DNA of 15,800 bases from Rickettsia typhi (GTDB lineage Bacteria; Pseudomonadota; Alphaproteobacteria; Rickettsiales; UBA1997). Below the pieces are notes generated by a model, which ran no database searches, had not been told where the DNA came from, and worked only from the letters and a program-made list of their open reading frames with translations. The stretch covers positions 1 through 15,800 of the forward strand of contig CAMASZ010000011.1 in the NCBI GenBank assembly GCA_945861125.1, read 5' to 3'. Position 1 is the stretch's first letter. Each line of letters begins with the position of its first letter. Made by a program: the position numbers and the translations under genes. Positions 7,930-15,800 of this stretch are shown here, piece after piece.

Positions 7930-8006
7930 ACATGAGGCCTATACAAAAAAAGCTCTTTAAACTTTTTAGCAAAAATTTTAAAGAAGATTTTTATAAAATT
8001 CTTTAG

Positions 8007-8012
8007 TATAAT
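8007..8012 (+). promoter_or_regulatory. Outward-facing -10-like TATAAT in MITE copy 2
   Basis: TATAAT five bases before ATGGGATTTGGTATAA at the right end. It points into the 3' end of the convergent SDR gene, so any transcript would be antisense to it. Weak evidence. Confidence 0.2.
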
Positions 8013-8048
8013 TTAAAATGGGATTTGGTATAATTAGAAATAGTAAAA

Positions 8049-8822
8049 TCATTCATTTAAACTTTTTTTCTTGGGCAATTTAGCAAATATAGGATCAGTA
8101 ATGCTCGTTGAAATCATGGTTAAAAACCAAATAACAAAATATAGTGGAAAAGGAAAGGAAATTCGTGATTTATTTTTTGATAATTTAACTTTAATAATTT
8201 TTGCCGCCTCATTAACTTCTAGAATCCAGGGCATAAAAAAATTATTAACTGCTGTCATTGGAGTTTTTACATATCCTGGACAAACAACATTTACTTTAAT
8301 TCCAAATTCAGCTAAATTACCTCTTAAACCCTCTCCATAAACTCTCACTGCCGCCTTACTGGCCGAATATGCTGGAGAACTTGGTAAACCACGAAAACCA
8401 GCCAGAGAAGAAATAATAGCAATTTGTCCAGATTTTTTATTCTTCATATGCTGAACTATTGGATTAATTATGTTTAAAACTCCGTAAAGATTAGTATCAA
8501 AAATTTGTTTAATCTGTTGAAAGCTCTCAACACCTCCTGCGGTACCAGCTGATATTCCAGCATTAGCTATAACTAAATCGATTTGATAATTTTCAGTAAT
8601 TTCATTAATCCATTCAAAACAACTTTGATAATCAGTAACATCAAGAATTTTTATATAAACTTTTGCCTTTAATTCTTCACAAAGCCTTTTAGTATTAAGG
8701 AGTTTTTCTTCATTTCTAGCGCATAAAAATAAATTTACTTCGGCATTAGAATAAGAAATAGCAAGAGCACGCCCTATTCCGCTACTCGCTCCCGTAATTA
8801 AAATATTTTTAAGATTTTGCAT
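8049..8822 (-). CDS. SDR-family oxidoreductase with hydrophobic C-terminal segment
   Basis: A 257-residue short-chain dehydrogenase with all the classical motifs: TGASSGIG (10-17) for cofactor binding, NAG (87-89), catalytic S139 in IISSLAG, and Y152/K156 in AYSASKAA, followed by CPGYVKTPM. After the catalytic domain a hydrophobic segment, about 223-240 (FPFPLYFVIWFLTMIST), and a basic tail suggest membrane association. The ATG at 8822 was chosen; a TTG at 8828 would add two residues (MF) and overlap the tmk start by one base. The substrate is unknown; similar C-terminally hydrophobic SDRs act on lipids, but this is inference. It is divergent from tmk with only 5 bp between start codons, so its promoter must lie within tmk. 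Confidence 0.9.
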   Translation of the reverse strand: MQNLKNILITGASSGIGRALAISYSNAEVNLFLCARNEEKLLNTKRLCEELKAKVYIKILDVTDYQSCFEWINEITENYQIDLVIANAGISAGTAGGVESFQQIKQIFDTNLYGVLNIINPIVQHMKNKKSGQIAIISSLAGFRGLPSSPAYSASKAAVRVYGEGLRGNLAEFGIKVNVVCPGYVKTPMTAVNNFFMPWILEVNEAAKIIKVKLSKNKSRISFPFPLYFVIWFLTMISTSITDPIFAKLPKKKSLNE

Positions 8823-8827
8823 AAACA

Positions 8828-10391
<1,564 letters not shown>

Positions 10392-10399
10392 AAAATTAA

Positions 10400-11983
10400 A
10401 TGCCATCTATCATTATCCAGAAATCGCGCCTGATTTTGGTTTATATCTTTATTGCCATTGCTTTTCTATTGATTACACTTCGAATGTTTCAGATTGTAAT
10501 TCTTGGCAATAAAGATGAAATTAATAAAATATACAATTTAAATAAATCTTCACGAAGAGGTGACATATATGATAGAAATGGCGTTTTAGTTGCCACTGAT
10601 CTAAAAACTAAATCATTATATGTAAGTTCAATTTTAGTCAGAGACCCCAAAGAAATTGCTAGTGGGTTAGCCTCACTTTTCAGCGATTTATCTTATAGCG
10701 ATATTTTAAAAAAAATTAACAATGGTAAAAATAGTAAAAAATGGGTTTTGATTAGGAGAAATCTTACTCCATCACAAGTTGATAAAGTACAAAAATTACA
10801 AATGGCTGGCTTATTGTTTGAAGATGATTTAATTCGAATTTATCCACAAAAAGAAATTGCTAGTCATTATGTTGGTTATGTTGATCTCGATCGAAAAGGT
10901 CTAGCTGGCATGGAAATGCAATATGATCGAAATCTTTTGGACAATAAAAATTTGTATCTAGCTATGGATGTTCGAGTACAAGATATTCTTCACGACGAAC
11001 TTAGTAAAGGTATGGAAGAATTTCGCGCTAAAGGCTCCGCAGGATTAATTATTGATATTAATAATGGCGAAATTCTAGGATTATCTTCATTGCCAAGCTT
11101 TGACGCCAATACTCAGAATGAGGCTGTTAACGAACAAAGATTTAATATAATTACTAACGGCTCTTACGAGCTTGGTTCAATAATGAAAATATTTACCAAT
11201 GCAGTAGCTTTTGAGAATAAATTAGTAAAAATGGATGATGTTTTTTCAGTTCAAGAGCCAATAAAATACGGTAAATTCACCATTAAAGATGATCATTTTG
11301 TTAAGAATGAAATGACAGTTGCCGAAATATTCGCCTATTCTTCCAATATCGGTACCGTTAAAATTGCTGAAAAAATTGGCATTAATTTGCAAAAAGAATT
11401 TCTCGAAAAAATGGGTTTTTTAAAAAAAGTTGATGCCGATTTCCCAGGGCTTGGACGCCCAATTTATCCAAAAATATGGCGCGAAATAAATCTTTTTACC
11501 ATATCATATGGACATGGCATTGCAATTACCCCTCTTCATCTTGCAATGGCAACAGTTGCCATGACTAACGGTGGAACATATTATAAACCATCATTTCTAA
11601 AATTAGATAAACAGCCAGAAGGTAAGCAATTAATTAGTAAGGAAACTTCAAAAATAATCAATGAATTACTACGCAAAGTTGCCCAAGAAGGAACTGGCAA
11701 ATTTGCTAATATTGATGGCTATGAAGTCGGCGGAAAAACTGGCACCGCTGAAAGAGCAGAATATGGCGGTTATAATGAAAATCAAAACTTCACTTCTTTT
11801 GTTTCGGTTTTTCCAATGTCAAAACCGCGCTATTTAGTTTATGTAGCATTTGATAGACCTAATTATATGTTTAACACTGGCGGTATGGTATGCGCTCCTG
11901 TAGCTGGTCGAATAATCAAAAACATTGCCCCATTACTAAACATTAAACCAAAAATAACTCAAAATCCCAAACCAACTTTATAA
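10400..11983 (+). CDS. ftsI: Class B penicillin-binding protein, FtsI type (septal peptidoglycan transpeptidase)
   Basis: A 527-residue class B PBP. One N-terminal membrane anchor (about 10-35, hydrophobic) is followed by the RGDIYDRNG start of the non-catalytic domain (53-61) and a dimerisation-type region with YPQKEIASHYVGYVD. The transpeptidase domain has the three active-site motifs: S260-x-x-K263 (SIMK), SxN at 314-316 (YSSNIG) and KTG at 446-448 (GGKTGTAE). Size and the GLAGMEMQYD region fit FtsI/PBP3 rather than the longer PBP2 of elongation, although MrdA is not fully excluded. It crosslinks septal peptidoglycan in the periplasm, so the organism probably keeps some cell wall. Tail-to-tail 6-nt overlap with birA. 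Confidence 0.9.
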   Translation: MPSIIIQKSRLILVYIFIAIAFLLITLRMFQIVILGNKDEINKIYNLNKSSRRGDIYDRNGVLVATDLKTKSLYVSSILVRDPKEIASGLASLFSDLSYSDILKKINNGKNSKKWVLIRRNLTPSQVDKVQKLQMAGLLFEDDLIRIYPQKEIASHYVGYVDLDRKGLAGMEMQYDRNLLDNKNLYLAMDVRVQDILHDELSKGMEEFRAKGSAGLIIDINNGEILGLSSLPSFDANTQNEAVNEQRFNIITNGSYELGSIMKIFTNAVAFENKLVKMDDVFSVQEPIKYGKFTIKDDHFVKNEMTVAEIFAYSSNIGTVKIAEKIGINLQKEFLEKMGFLKKVDADFPGLGRPIYPKIWREINLFTISYGHGIAITPLHLAMATVAMTNGGTYYKPSFLKLDKQPEGKQLISKETSKIINELLRKVAQEGTGKFANIDGYEVGGKTGTAERAEYGGYNENQNFTSFVSVFPMSKPRYLVYVAFDRPNYMFNTGGMVCAPVAGRIIKNIAPLLNIKPKITQNPKPTL

Positions 11984-12736
11984 AATTTCTGCAAAGCTGA
12001 TTTTACGTAGCTCTTGATTATCAATAATTAACAAATTTCCATCATCATCAAGACCTTGGAACACCCCTTTAATTAATGATTGATCAACATTTAAAGTAAT
12101 TTCTTGATTAAGAAGATAGGCGCTCTCTAGCCAAATTGATTTAATATTTTTAAAACCAAAATTTTGCCATATTTGATATAAATTTGAAAATTCTTTTAAA
12201 AAAATCTTTAATAATTCTTTACTTTCAATTTGACAATCAAAATCAAAAAGACAACCCGCTTTAAACATTGTATTATCAGGGCTTGAGATAATATTAACTC
12301 CAATTCCTAAAATTACAAAATCACAATTCTTATTATTAATTTTACTTTCAAGCAAAATACCTGATATTTTTTTTTGACTAATTATTAAATCGTTGGGCCA
12401 TTTATTAAGAATTTGTGCGGAAATTTTTTTTTGTAAAAAAACTTTTTTTATTGCTAAATTTAGAGCAACCACAGCAACTAAAGATAGTTGTGGCAATTTT
12501 TCTAAAACAACTTTTGGTTGTAAAACTATTGAAAAATATAAATTACCAATTGGCGATTGCCACTGTCTATTTCTTCTGCCTCTACCATTGTTTTGCTTGC
12601 GAGCCAAAACAATTTCATTATTAAAAATTCTTTTATTTTCAGCTAAATTAAAAGCAAGAGAATTGGTACTTTCTATTTCACTATATTCGTGAATTAAATA
12701 TTGCTCAAATTGCCAAGTTTTTTCACCTACGATCAT
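11978..12736 (-). CDS. birA: Biotin--[acetyl-CoA-carboxylase] ligase (monofunctional)
   Basis: A 252-residue biotin protein ligase that makes biotinyl-AMP and attaches biotin to the carrier domain of carboxylases. Motifs: ESTNSLA (about 22-28), the GRGRRNRQW biotinyl-AMP loop (51-59), KWPNDL (112-117), KKISGILLE with K123, and GIGVN (144-148). There is no N-terminal helix-turn-helix, so it cannot act as the BirA repressor. In the biotin loop the usual GRGRRGR reads GRGRRNR. ATG 12736 was chosen because it overlaps the yaaA stop (ATGA, 4 nt); an upstream TTG at 12751 would add five residues. Translationally coupled to yaaA. Confidence 0.94.
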   Translation of the reverse strand: MIVGEKTWQFEQYLIHEYSEIESTNSLAFNLAENKRIFNNEIVLARKQNNGRGRRNRQWQSPIGNLYFSIVLQPKVVLEKLPQLSLVAVVALNLAIKKVFLQKKISAQILNKWPNDLIISQKKISGILLESKINNKNCDFVILGIGVNIISSPDNTMFKAGCLFDFDCQIESKELLKIFLKEFSNLYQIWQNFGFKNIKSIWLESAYLLNQEITLNVDQSLIKGVFQGLDDDGNLLIIDNQELRKISFAEIL

Positions 12737-13473
12737 CTTACAAAAAACCAATTTGATTCATCAGACAATTTTTTATCAAAGCTATATTTGTCATCTTTAA
12801 AATTCTTTAATTGATTTGGATCCTTGATTTTATTGGTTATAGCAAAGTTAGTCATTAAGCCTCTTGCCCTTTTAGAATTAATACCCACTATCTTCAAAAC
12901 TCCATTCTTTTTTTCTTTAAAACAAATATTTATTATTGGAGATTTTATTTTTTTTATATTTACTGCAGAAAAATATTCTTGCGATGCAAGATTAACGATA
13001 GGTGAATCAATCTTATCTAGATCATTACTGATTTTATCTCCCCAAAATTCATATAGATTTTTGTTAGGAAATTTTAAATTTTTAAATTCAGTTCCCATTT
13101 CTAAACGATACGGCTTTATTAAATCAAGAGGCTTAAGTATGCCATATAAGCCGGACAGTATTCTAACGGTTTCTTGAGTGTAGCTAAAATCTTTTGCAAT
13201 AGAATTTTTATCAATTCCTTCATAAACATCACCATCAAAAGCAAATATAGCTTGTCTTGCTTGGCTTTTATCAAAATTTTGGAAACGTTGAAAGTTTAAT
13301 TCAGCTAAATTATCACTAATTGACATCAATTTCTTAAGATCGGCAACTGAAAACTTTTTCACCGAATTTATAATGACCTCAACTTCTTTTAAAAAGATTG
13401 GCTGACTATGTTTTGAACAATCAAACTTAGTTGAGAAATCTAGAGATTTTGCAGGAGATAGAAGAATTATCAT
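12733..13473 (-). CDS. yaaA: Peroxide stress protein YaaA (DUF328)
   Basis: A 246-residue YaaA/DUF328 protein. It begins with the family signature MIILLSPAKSLDF and contains FDGDVYEGID (about 79-88), LSGLYGILKPLDLIKPYRLEMGT (about 105-127), NLASQEYFSAV and a late KRARGLM stretch. In E. coli YaaA limits intracellular iron and protects DNA from peroxide damage; the molecular activity is debated, with DNA-binding shown for the E. coli protein. First gene of a pair with birA. The ATG at 13473 gives the family N-terminus. Bcp in the same window also handles peroxide, but the two are not in one operon. Confidence 0.95.
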   Translation of the reverse strand: MIILLSPAKSLDFSTKFDCSKHSQPIFLKEVEVIINSVKKFSVADLKKLMSISDNLAELNFQRFQNFDKSQARQAIFAFDGDVYEGIDKNSIAKDFSYTQETVRILSGLYGILKPLDLIKPYRLEMGTEFKNLKFPNKNLYEFWGDKISNDLDKIDSPIVNLASQEYFSAVNIKKIKSPIINICFKEKKNGVLKIVGINSKRARGLMTNFAITNKIKDPNQLKNFKDDKYSFDKKLSDESNWFFVR

Positions 13474-13494
13474 AAATGCATAAATATGTATATA

Positions 13495-13509
13495 ATCCCA
13501 TCTTTAAAT
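13495..13509. repeat. Solo fragment of the 169/186-bp MITE terminal repeat
   Basis: ATCCCATCTTTAAAT is identical for 15 bases to the reverse complement of 7727-7741, the inner part of the copy 1 end. The outer four bases (CCAA) seem deleted. It lies about 20 bp upstream of the yaaA start. No partner end was found nearby. Confidence 0.45.
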
Positions 13510-13551
13510 GTTTAATTTAAAATTACAAAGAATCAAATGCTTAGTTTTATA

Positions 13552-13583
13552 GCACTGTCGCAAATCAACTTTTTTGTTGAAAT
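13552..13583. repeat. Solo end of the 154-bp MITE family
   Basis: 32 bases starting GCACTGTCGCAAATCAAC match, with two mismatches, the reverse complement of the right end of the element at 14535-14688. After TTGAAAT the sequence diverges, so this is a truncated copy or a recombination scar. A GCGAA-TTGG-TTCGC dyad follows directly (13587-13600). Confidence 0.7.
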
Positions 13584-13661
13584 GACGCGAATTGGTTCGC
13601 ATTTTGTAGATATTAAAAAATAAAGGGATGGATCGATTGTTCAAGTCTAATCAATCTAGTT

Positions 13662-14354
13662 TTATTTTTTTGCTTCTGGCTTTTTCTCTTCTTTTTTAGC
13701 TGGCGCTTGACCCGAAGTAGAAGCCGCAGCGGCTGGAGATGCTGCTGTGCTAGCATCTGTAGCTGTAGTTGCTGCAGTAGATTTTTCTTCTTCAGATTTA
13801 CCTCTACCAATTAAACTCCCGATTAGAAAATTAGTTTTATCTAAAAACTTTACTCCGGCTGGCAATTTTAGGCTATGAGCCCTAATTTTGTGACCAAGAT
13901 GCATTTCACCGATATCAACATCAATAGTTTTAGGAATTGACTTTTCATTCTCACATAGAATAAAAGCTTTTCTGAGAACAATGTGAAGAAGACCAGCTTT
14001 TTTTATAGCAGGAGATTTTTCTTGATTTACAAATGAAAATTTGGCTTGCGCTCGAATTAATTTATTCTCTTCACAATTTGTAAAATCAATATGAATTGGA
14101 CGATCAGAAACAGGATCAAGCTCAACTTTATGAGCAATAACCTTTATTTTTTTATCATTTAATTGTAGCTCAATAACCGAAGTAAGAATATCACCTTTCA
14201 AATATTCATTTTCAAATTCTTTTAGATCAAGACTAATATTAATATTTCCCTTCTTGGAATAGATTATAGCAGGAATCAAGCCACTTTTTTTGATTTTTTT
14301 AGTTGCTAGGCGACCGAGATTTTCTCTTTTTTCTGCCTTTAAAGCAATAGACAT
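13662..14354 (-). CDS. rplY: 50S ribosomal protein L25/general stress protein Ctc
   Basis: A 230-residue Ctc-type L25 that binds 5S rRNA in the large subunit. The N-terminal L25 domain (about 1-92) includes RENLGRLATKKIKKSGLIPAIIYS and ends with VSDRPIHIDF; the C-terminal TL5/Ctc beta domain follows with KSPAIKKAGLLHIVLRKAF and GEMHLGHKIRAHSLKLPAGVKFL. Residues after about 190 form a low-complexity Ala/Ser/Thr tail ending in Lys/Glu (PAKKEEKKPEAKK), probably disordered. In many alphaproteobacteria pth follows rplY; here the downstream neighbour is repeat-rich intergenic DNA and then yaaA. A promoter is likely just upstream. Confidence 0.95.
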   Translation of the reverse strand: MSIALKAEKRENLGRLATKKIKKSGLIPAIIYSKKGNINISLDLKEFENEYLKGDILTSVIELQLNDKKIKVIAHKVELDPVSDRPIHIDFTNCEENKLIRAQAKFSFVNQEKSPAIKKAGLLHIVLRKAFILCENEKSIPKTIDVDIGEMHLGHKIRAHSLKLPAGVKFLDKTNFLIGSLIGRGKSEEEKSTAATTATDASTAASPAAAASTSGQAPAKKEEKKPEAKK

Positions 14355-14372
14355 AGATTTATTAAATTAATT

Positions 14373-14400
14373 TTTATAAATATAGAAAGATTTTTACCAA
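14373..14400 (-). promoter_or_regulatory. Candidate rplY promoter
   Basis: On the minus strand TTGGTA (14395-14400), a 16-nt spacer and TATAAA (14373-14378) precede the rplY ATG by 18 nt. Good position and boxes for a sigma-70-type promoter, but unproven. Confidence 0.4.
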
Positions 14401-14534
14401 GCTGAGTTCAAAACACGATGAGTAAGCAAAGAAATTTTGAAAAAGTGTAACAAAAAATATAAGCTGTATCAAGCGTTACAATGTTGTTATTCAAGAAAGT
14501 TTTTAACAAAATTTAAATATTACTCATGCTTTGA

Positions 14535-14688
14535 GGCACTGTCGCAAATCAAGTTTTTTTAAGAAATTTTTGTGATTATAAAATTTTTGAAAGGTAAGCG
14601 TACCTAGATGTACGTGCCTATAAGAAGTGATTTCAAAAATTTTAGAATTGTGAAAATTTCAACAAACAAGTTGATTTGCGACAGTTCC
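14535..14688. mobile_element. 154-bp MITE-like element with 58-bp inverted arms
   Basis: The left arm (14535-14592) starts GGCACTGTCGCAAATCAA and the right arm (14631-14688) is its imperfect reverse complement, starting GGAACTGTCGCAAATCAA; 17 of the first 18 bases agree and the inner TAAAATTTTTGAAA is exact. The centre contains AGG...CGTAC-CTAGAT-GTACG...CCT (14592-14618). The pentamer TTTGA abuts both ends (14530-14534 and 14689-14693), a likely target duplication. No ORF. The outer bases resemble IS6-family ends (GGTTCTGTTGCAAA type), but those normally give 8-bp duplications, so the family stays open. A solo end of the same family is at 13552. Confidence 0.75.
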
Positions 14689-14825
14689 TTTGAATACAAC
14701 TTAACACAACTGAACACAACAACTTGGTATCAGTATTTTACTAATACAAAACTTTAAATCAAGCCTTATTTATTGTATCGGGAAGGATACTTACAATTTT
14801 ATTTTGCTTAAAATTAAAATTAATG
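14689..14825. other. Intergenic region downstream of bcp with no gene
   Basis: Besides the MITE and the rplY promoter, I see no gene in 14355-14825. This part has a short AACACAAC repetition (near 14702-14725) and a small dyad GTATC-GGGAAG-GATAC (14775-14790) some 36 nt after the bcp stop, without a following T run. Confidence 0.4.
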
Positions 14826-15311
14826 TTAAGACTTTTTCTTATCAGAAAATTGTTGCTTTAGGGTGTTAAGCACTTCGTCAACGTGACCACTTACTTTAAC
14901 AGAGTTCCAAACGGCAATAATTTTACCCATTTTATCGATCAAAAATGTTGATCTATCAATGCCTTGATATTTTTTACCAAACATTGATTTTTCTTTTAAA
15001 ACATCATATTCCTTACAGAGATCTCCATTTTCATCAGATAATAAATTGAAAGAGATTGAGTATTTCTTAACAAACTTACAGTGACTATCAACAGAATCTT
15101 TTGAAACTCCCAAAACTACACAATCAAGCTTTTCAAATTCCTTAATTTTGTTAGTAAAATCTTGGGCTTCAATTGTGCAACCAGGGGTGTCATCTTTAGG
15201 ATAAAAATATAAAACAACATTTTTACCTTTTAAGTCAGAAAGCTTTATTTCTTTACCACTATCACTTTTAACAGCAAATAAAGGAGCATTTTTTCCAATT
15301 TCTACTTTCAT
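14826..15311 (-). CDS. bcp: Thiol peroxidase Bcp (PrxQ-type peroxiredoxin)
   Basis: A 161-residue thioredoxin-fold peroxiredoxin that reduces hydrogen peroxide and organic peroxides. The peroxidatic cysteine is C45 in YFYPKDDTPGCTIEAQDF. The resolving cysteine often found five residues later (C50 in E. coli) is replaced by glutamine; C64, C78 and C99 are further candidates, so it may work as a 1-Cys or alternative 2-Cys enzyme. The late stretch GIDRSTFLIDKMGKI is typical of the family. The start codon overlaps the trcR stop by 1 nt (TAATG), so it is translationally coupled to trcR. Confidence 0.96.
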   Translation of the reverse strand: MKVEIGKNAPLFAVKSDSGKEIKLSDLKGKNVVLYFYPKDDTPGCTIEAQDFTNKIKEFEKLDCVVLGVSKDSVDSHCKFVKKYSISFNLLSDENGDLCKEYDVLKEKSMFGKKYQGIDRSTFLIDKMGKIIAVWNSVKVSGHVDEVLNTLKQQFSDKKKS

Positions 15312-15800
15312 TATTTTTTTGAAGATTTTTTCTTTTTTTCGTTTTTATCAGTGCCAATTTCAGTTTTATCACTTTTAATATAAGATATAACTTCATTAAA
15401 TTGGGATTGACTACAAAGACCAAGCAATACAAGATCACGAGGCTTAATATTTTTAATATTCCAATGTGTTCTATTTCTGATTGAATCGATCATTTTATCT
15501 GTAGTTCCAATTAATTTTTTGATCTGATTATTGGTAATCTCGGGATAATATTTTAATAAGTAAAAAATTCCATCTGGCTTATCTTGTCTACGCGCAATTG
15601 GTGTATATTTAGACTTAATTTTCTTTTCAATTGTAATTGTTCTGTTTATACCAAGATGAGACTTGGGATCTTTCTCGCATCTTTTTATTTCTTCATGAGT
15701 TAATTGACCAGAAAATATAGGATTTTGTCCTATTATTCCAGAGGCAACGTCGCCATCAGCTATTCCCTGAACTTCAAGTTCATGCAGACCGCAAAAAACA
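15311..15800 (-). CDS. trcR: Cell cycle transcriptional regulator TrcR (DUF1013), partial at 5' end
   Basis: The frame is open from the right window edge to the TAA at 15311-15313, giving about 163 residues and lacking the N-terminus. The visible sequence is the conserved DUF1013 block: FCGLHELEVQGIADGD, SGIIGQNPIFSGQLTHEEI, RCEKDP, then TPIARRQDKPDGIFYLLKYYPEITNNQI and IGTTDKMIDSIRNRTHWN, NIKPRDLVLLGLCSQ. The part from about YYPEITNNQI to HWN looks helix-turn-helix-like. TrcR is described in Alphaproteobacteria as a cell-cycle transcription regulator. A lysine-rich tail (EKKKKSSKK) ends the protein. Internal ATG 15493 is not the real start because conserved sequence continues upstream. Confidence 0.93.
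   Translation of the reverse strand, partial: VFCGLHELEVQGIADGDVASGIIGQNPIFSGQLTHEEIKRCEKDPKSHLGINRTITIEKKIKSKYTPIARRQDKPDGIFYLLKYYPEITNNQIKKLIGTTDKMIDSIRNRTHWNIKNIKPRDLVLLGLCSQSQFNEVISYIKSDKTEIGTDKNEKKKKSSKK

Larger units (their letters stand above)
7845..8030. mobile_element. MITE-like element, copy 2 (186 bp, inverted relative to copy 1)
   Basis: The right end (TTTAAAATGGGATTTGGTA, ending at 8030) matches the terminal repeat of copy 1 almost exactly; the left end (TGCCATTTCCAATTTTAAAA, from 7845) is a diverged version. TAA flanks both sides (7842-7844 and 8031-8033), the complement of the TTA around copy 1, as expected for an insertion in the other orientation. Interior similarity to the reverse complement of copy 1 includes GATAAAAA, TTAAAAAATGAA, GCTGTATA and ATGAGGC in the same order. 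A segment after ATGAGGC is longer than in copy 1. No transposase. Confidence 0.65.

Noticed and set aside
8018..8083. Short ORF starting MGFGI at the end of MITE copy 2
   Set aside because: Same terminal-repeat artefact, and it runs antisense into the 3' end of the SDR gene.
12737..12751. TTG start for birA
   Set aside because: ATG 12736 gives the common 4-nt ATGA coupling with yaaA and a normal N-terminus.
13613..13810. 65-residue Leu/Gln/Lys-rich ORF on the minus strand
   Set aside because: It is a shifted reading frame of the low-complexity tail of rplY.
14418..14450. 10-residue ORF MSKQRNFEKV
   Set aside because: Too short, no ribosome-binding site, no support beyond an ATG and a stop.
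14775..14790. Dyad GTATC-GGGAAG-GATAC as a bcp terminator
   Set aside because: The stem is only 5 bp and no T run follows in the direction of transcription.

Overview
The window comes from an AT-rich alphaproteobacterium, most likely Rickettsiales or a related host-associated lineage. Support: the partial gene at the right edge encodes TrcR (DUF1013), a cell-cycle transcription regulator known from Alphaproteobacteria; the housekeeping genes are compact and very A/T-rich; and the intergenic DNA holds several palindromic or MITE-like repeats, which are common in Rickettsiales. The lineage is inferred, not proven. No rRNA, tRNA or CRISPR array was seen.

Layout, left to right. (1) 1-2619, minus strand: a tight operon reading SDR-like protein, then an FeS-type photolyase/cryptochrome, then a ThiF/MoeB/HesA-family E1-like protein cut by the left edge. 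(2) 2620-2822: a divergent intergenic region with two identical 62-bp GC-rich repeats that can fold into hairpins. (3) 2823-3728 plus: TIGR01777/YfcH-type epimerase, convergent with prfA (3739-4809 minus). (4) 4914-7285 plus: metG and xth, overlapping by 4 nt. (5) 7271-8048: a gene-poor stretch with a decayed gene (minus strand) and two inverted copies of a small MITE-like element, each flanked by a TAA/TTA triplet. (6) 8049-8822 minus: a membrane-tail SDR, head-to-head and only 5 bp from tmk. (7) 8828-11983 plus: tmk, mdh and ftsI, packed as an operon. (8) 11978-13473 minus: yaaA then birA, overlapping by 4 nt; birA meets ftsI tail to tail with a 6-nt overlap. (9) 13474-13661: solo fragments of two different repeat families. 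(10) 13662-14354 minus: rplY with a low-complexity tail. (11) 14355-14825: rplY promoter region and a second type of MITE (14535-14688). (12) 14826-15800 minus: trcR (partial), then bcp, coupled by a 1-nt TAATG overlap.

Most genes are core functions: translation (metG, prfA, rplY), DNA precursor supply and repair (tmk, xth, photolyase), TCA cycle (mdh), septal peptidoglycan synthesis (ftsI), biotinylation (birA) and peroxide defence (yaaA, bcp). The unusual content is the light-dependent repair operon with a tyrosine-less SDR, and the three distinct repeat families in the intergenic regions. No clearly new multi-gene system was found. The best candidates for something undescribed are the repeat families and the photolyase-linked SDR.
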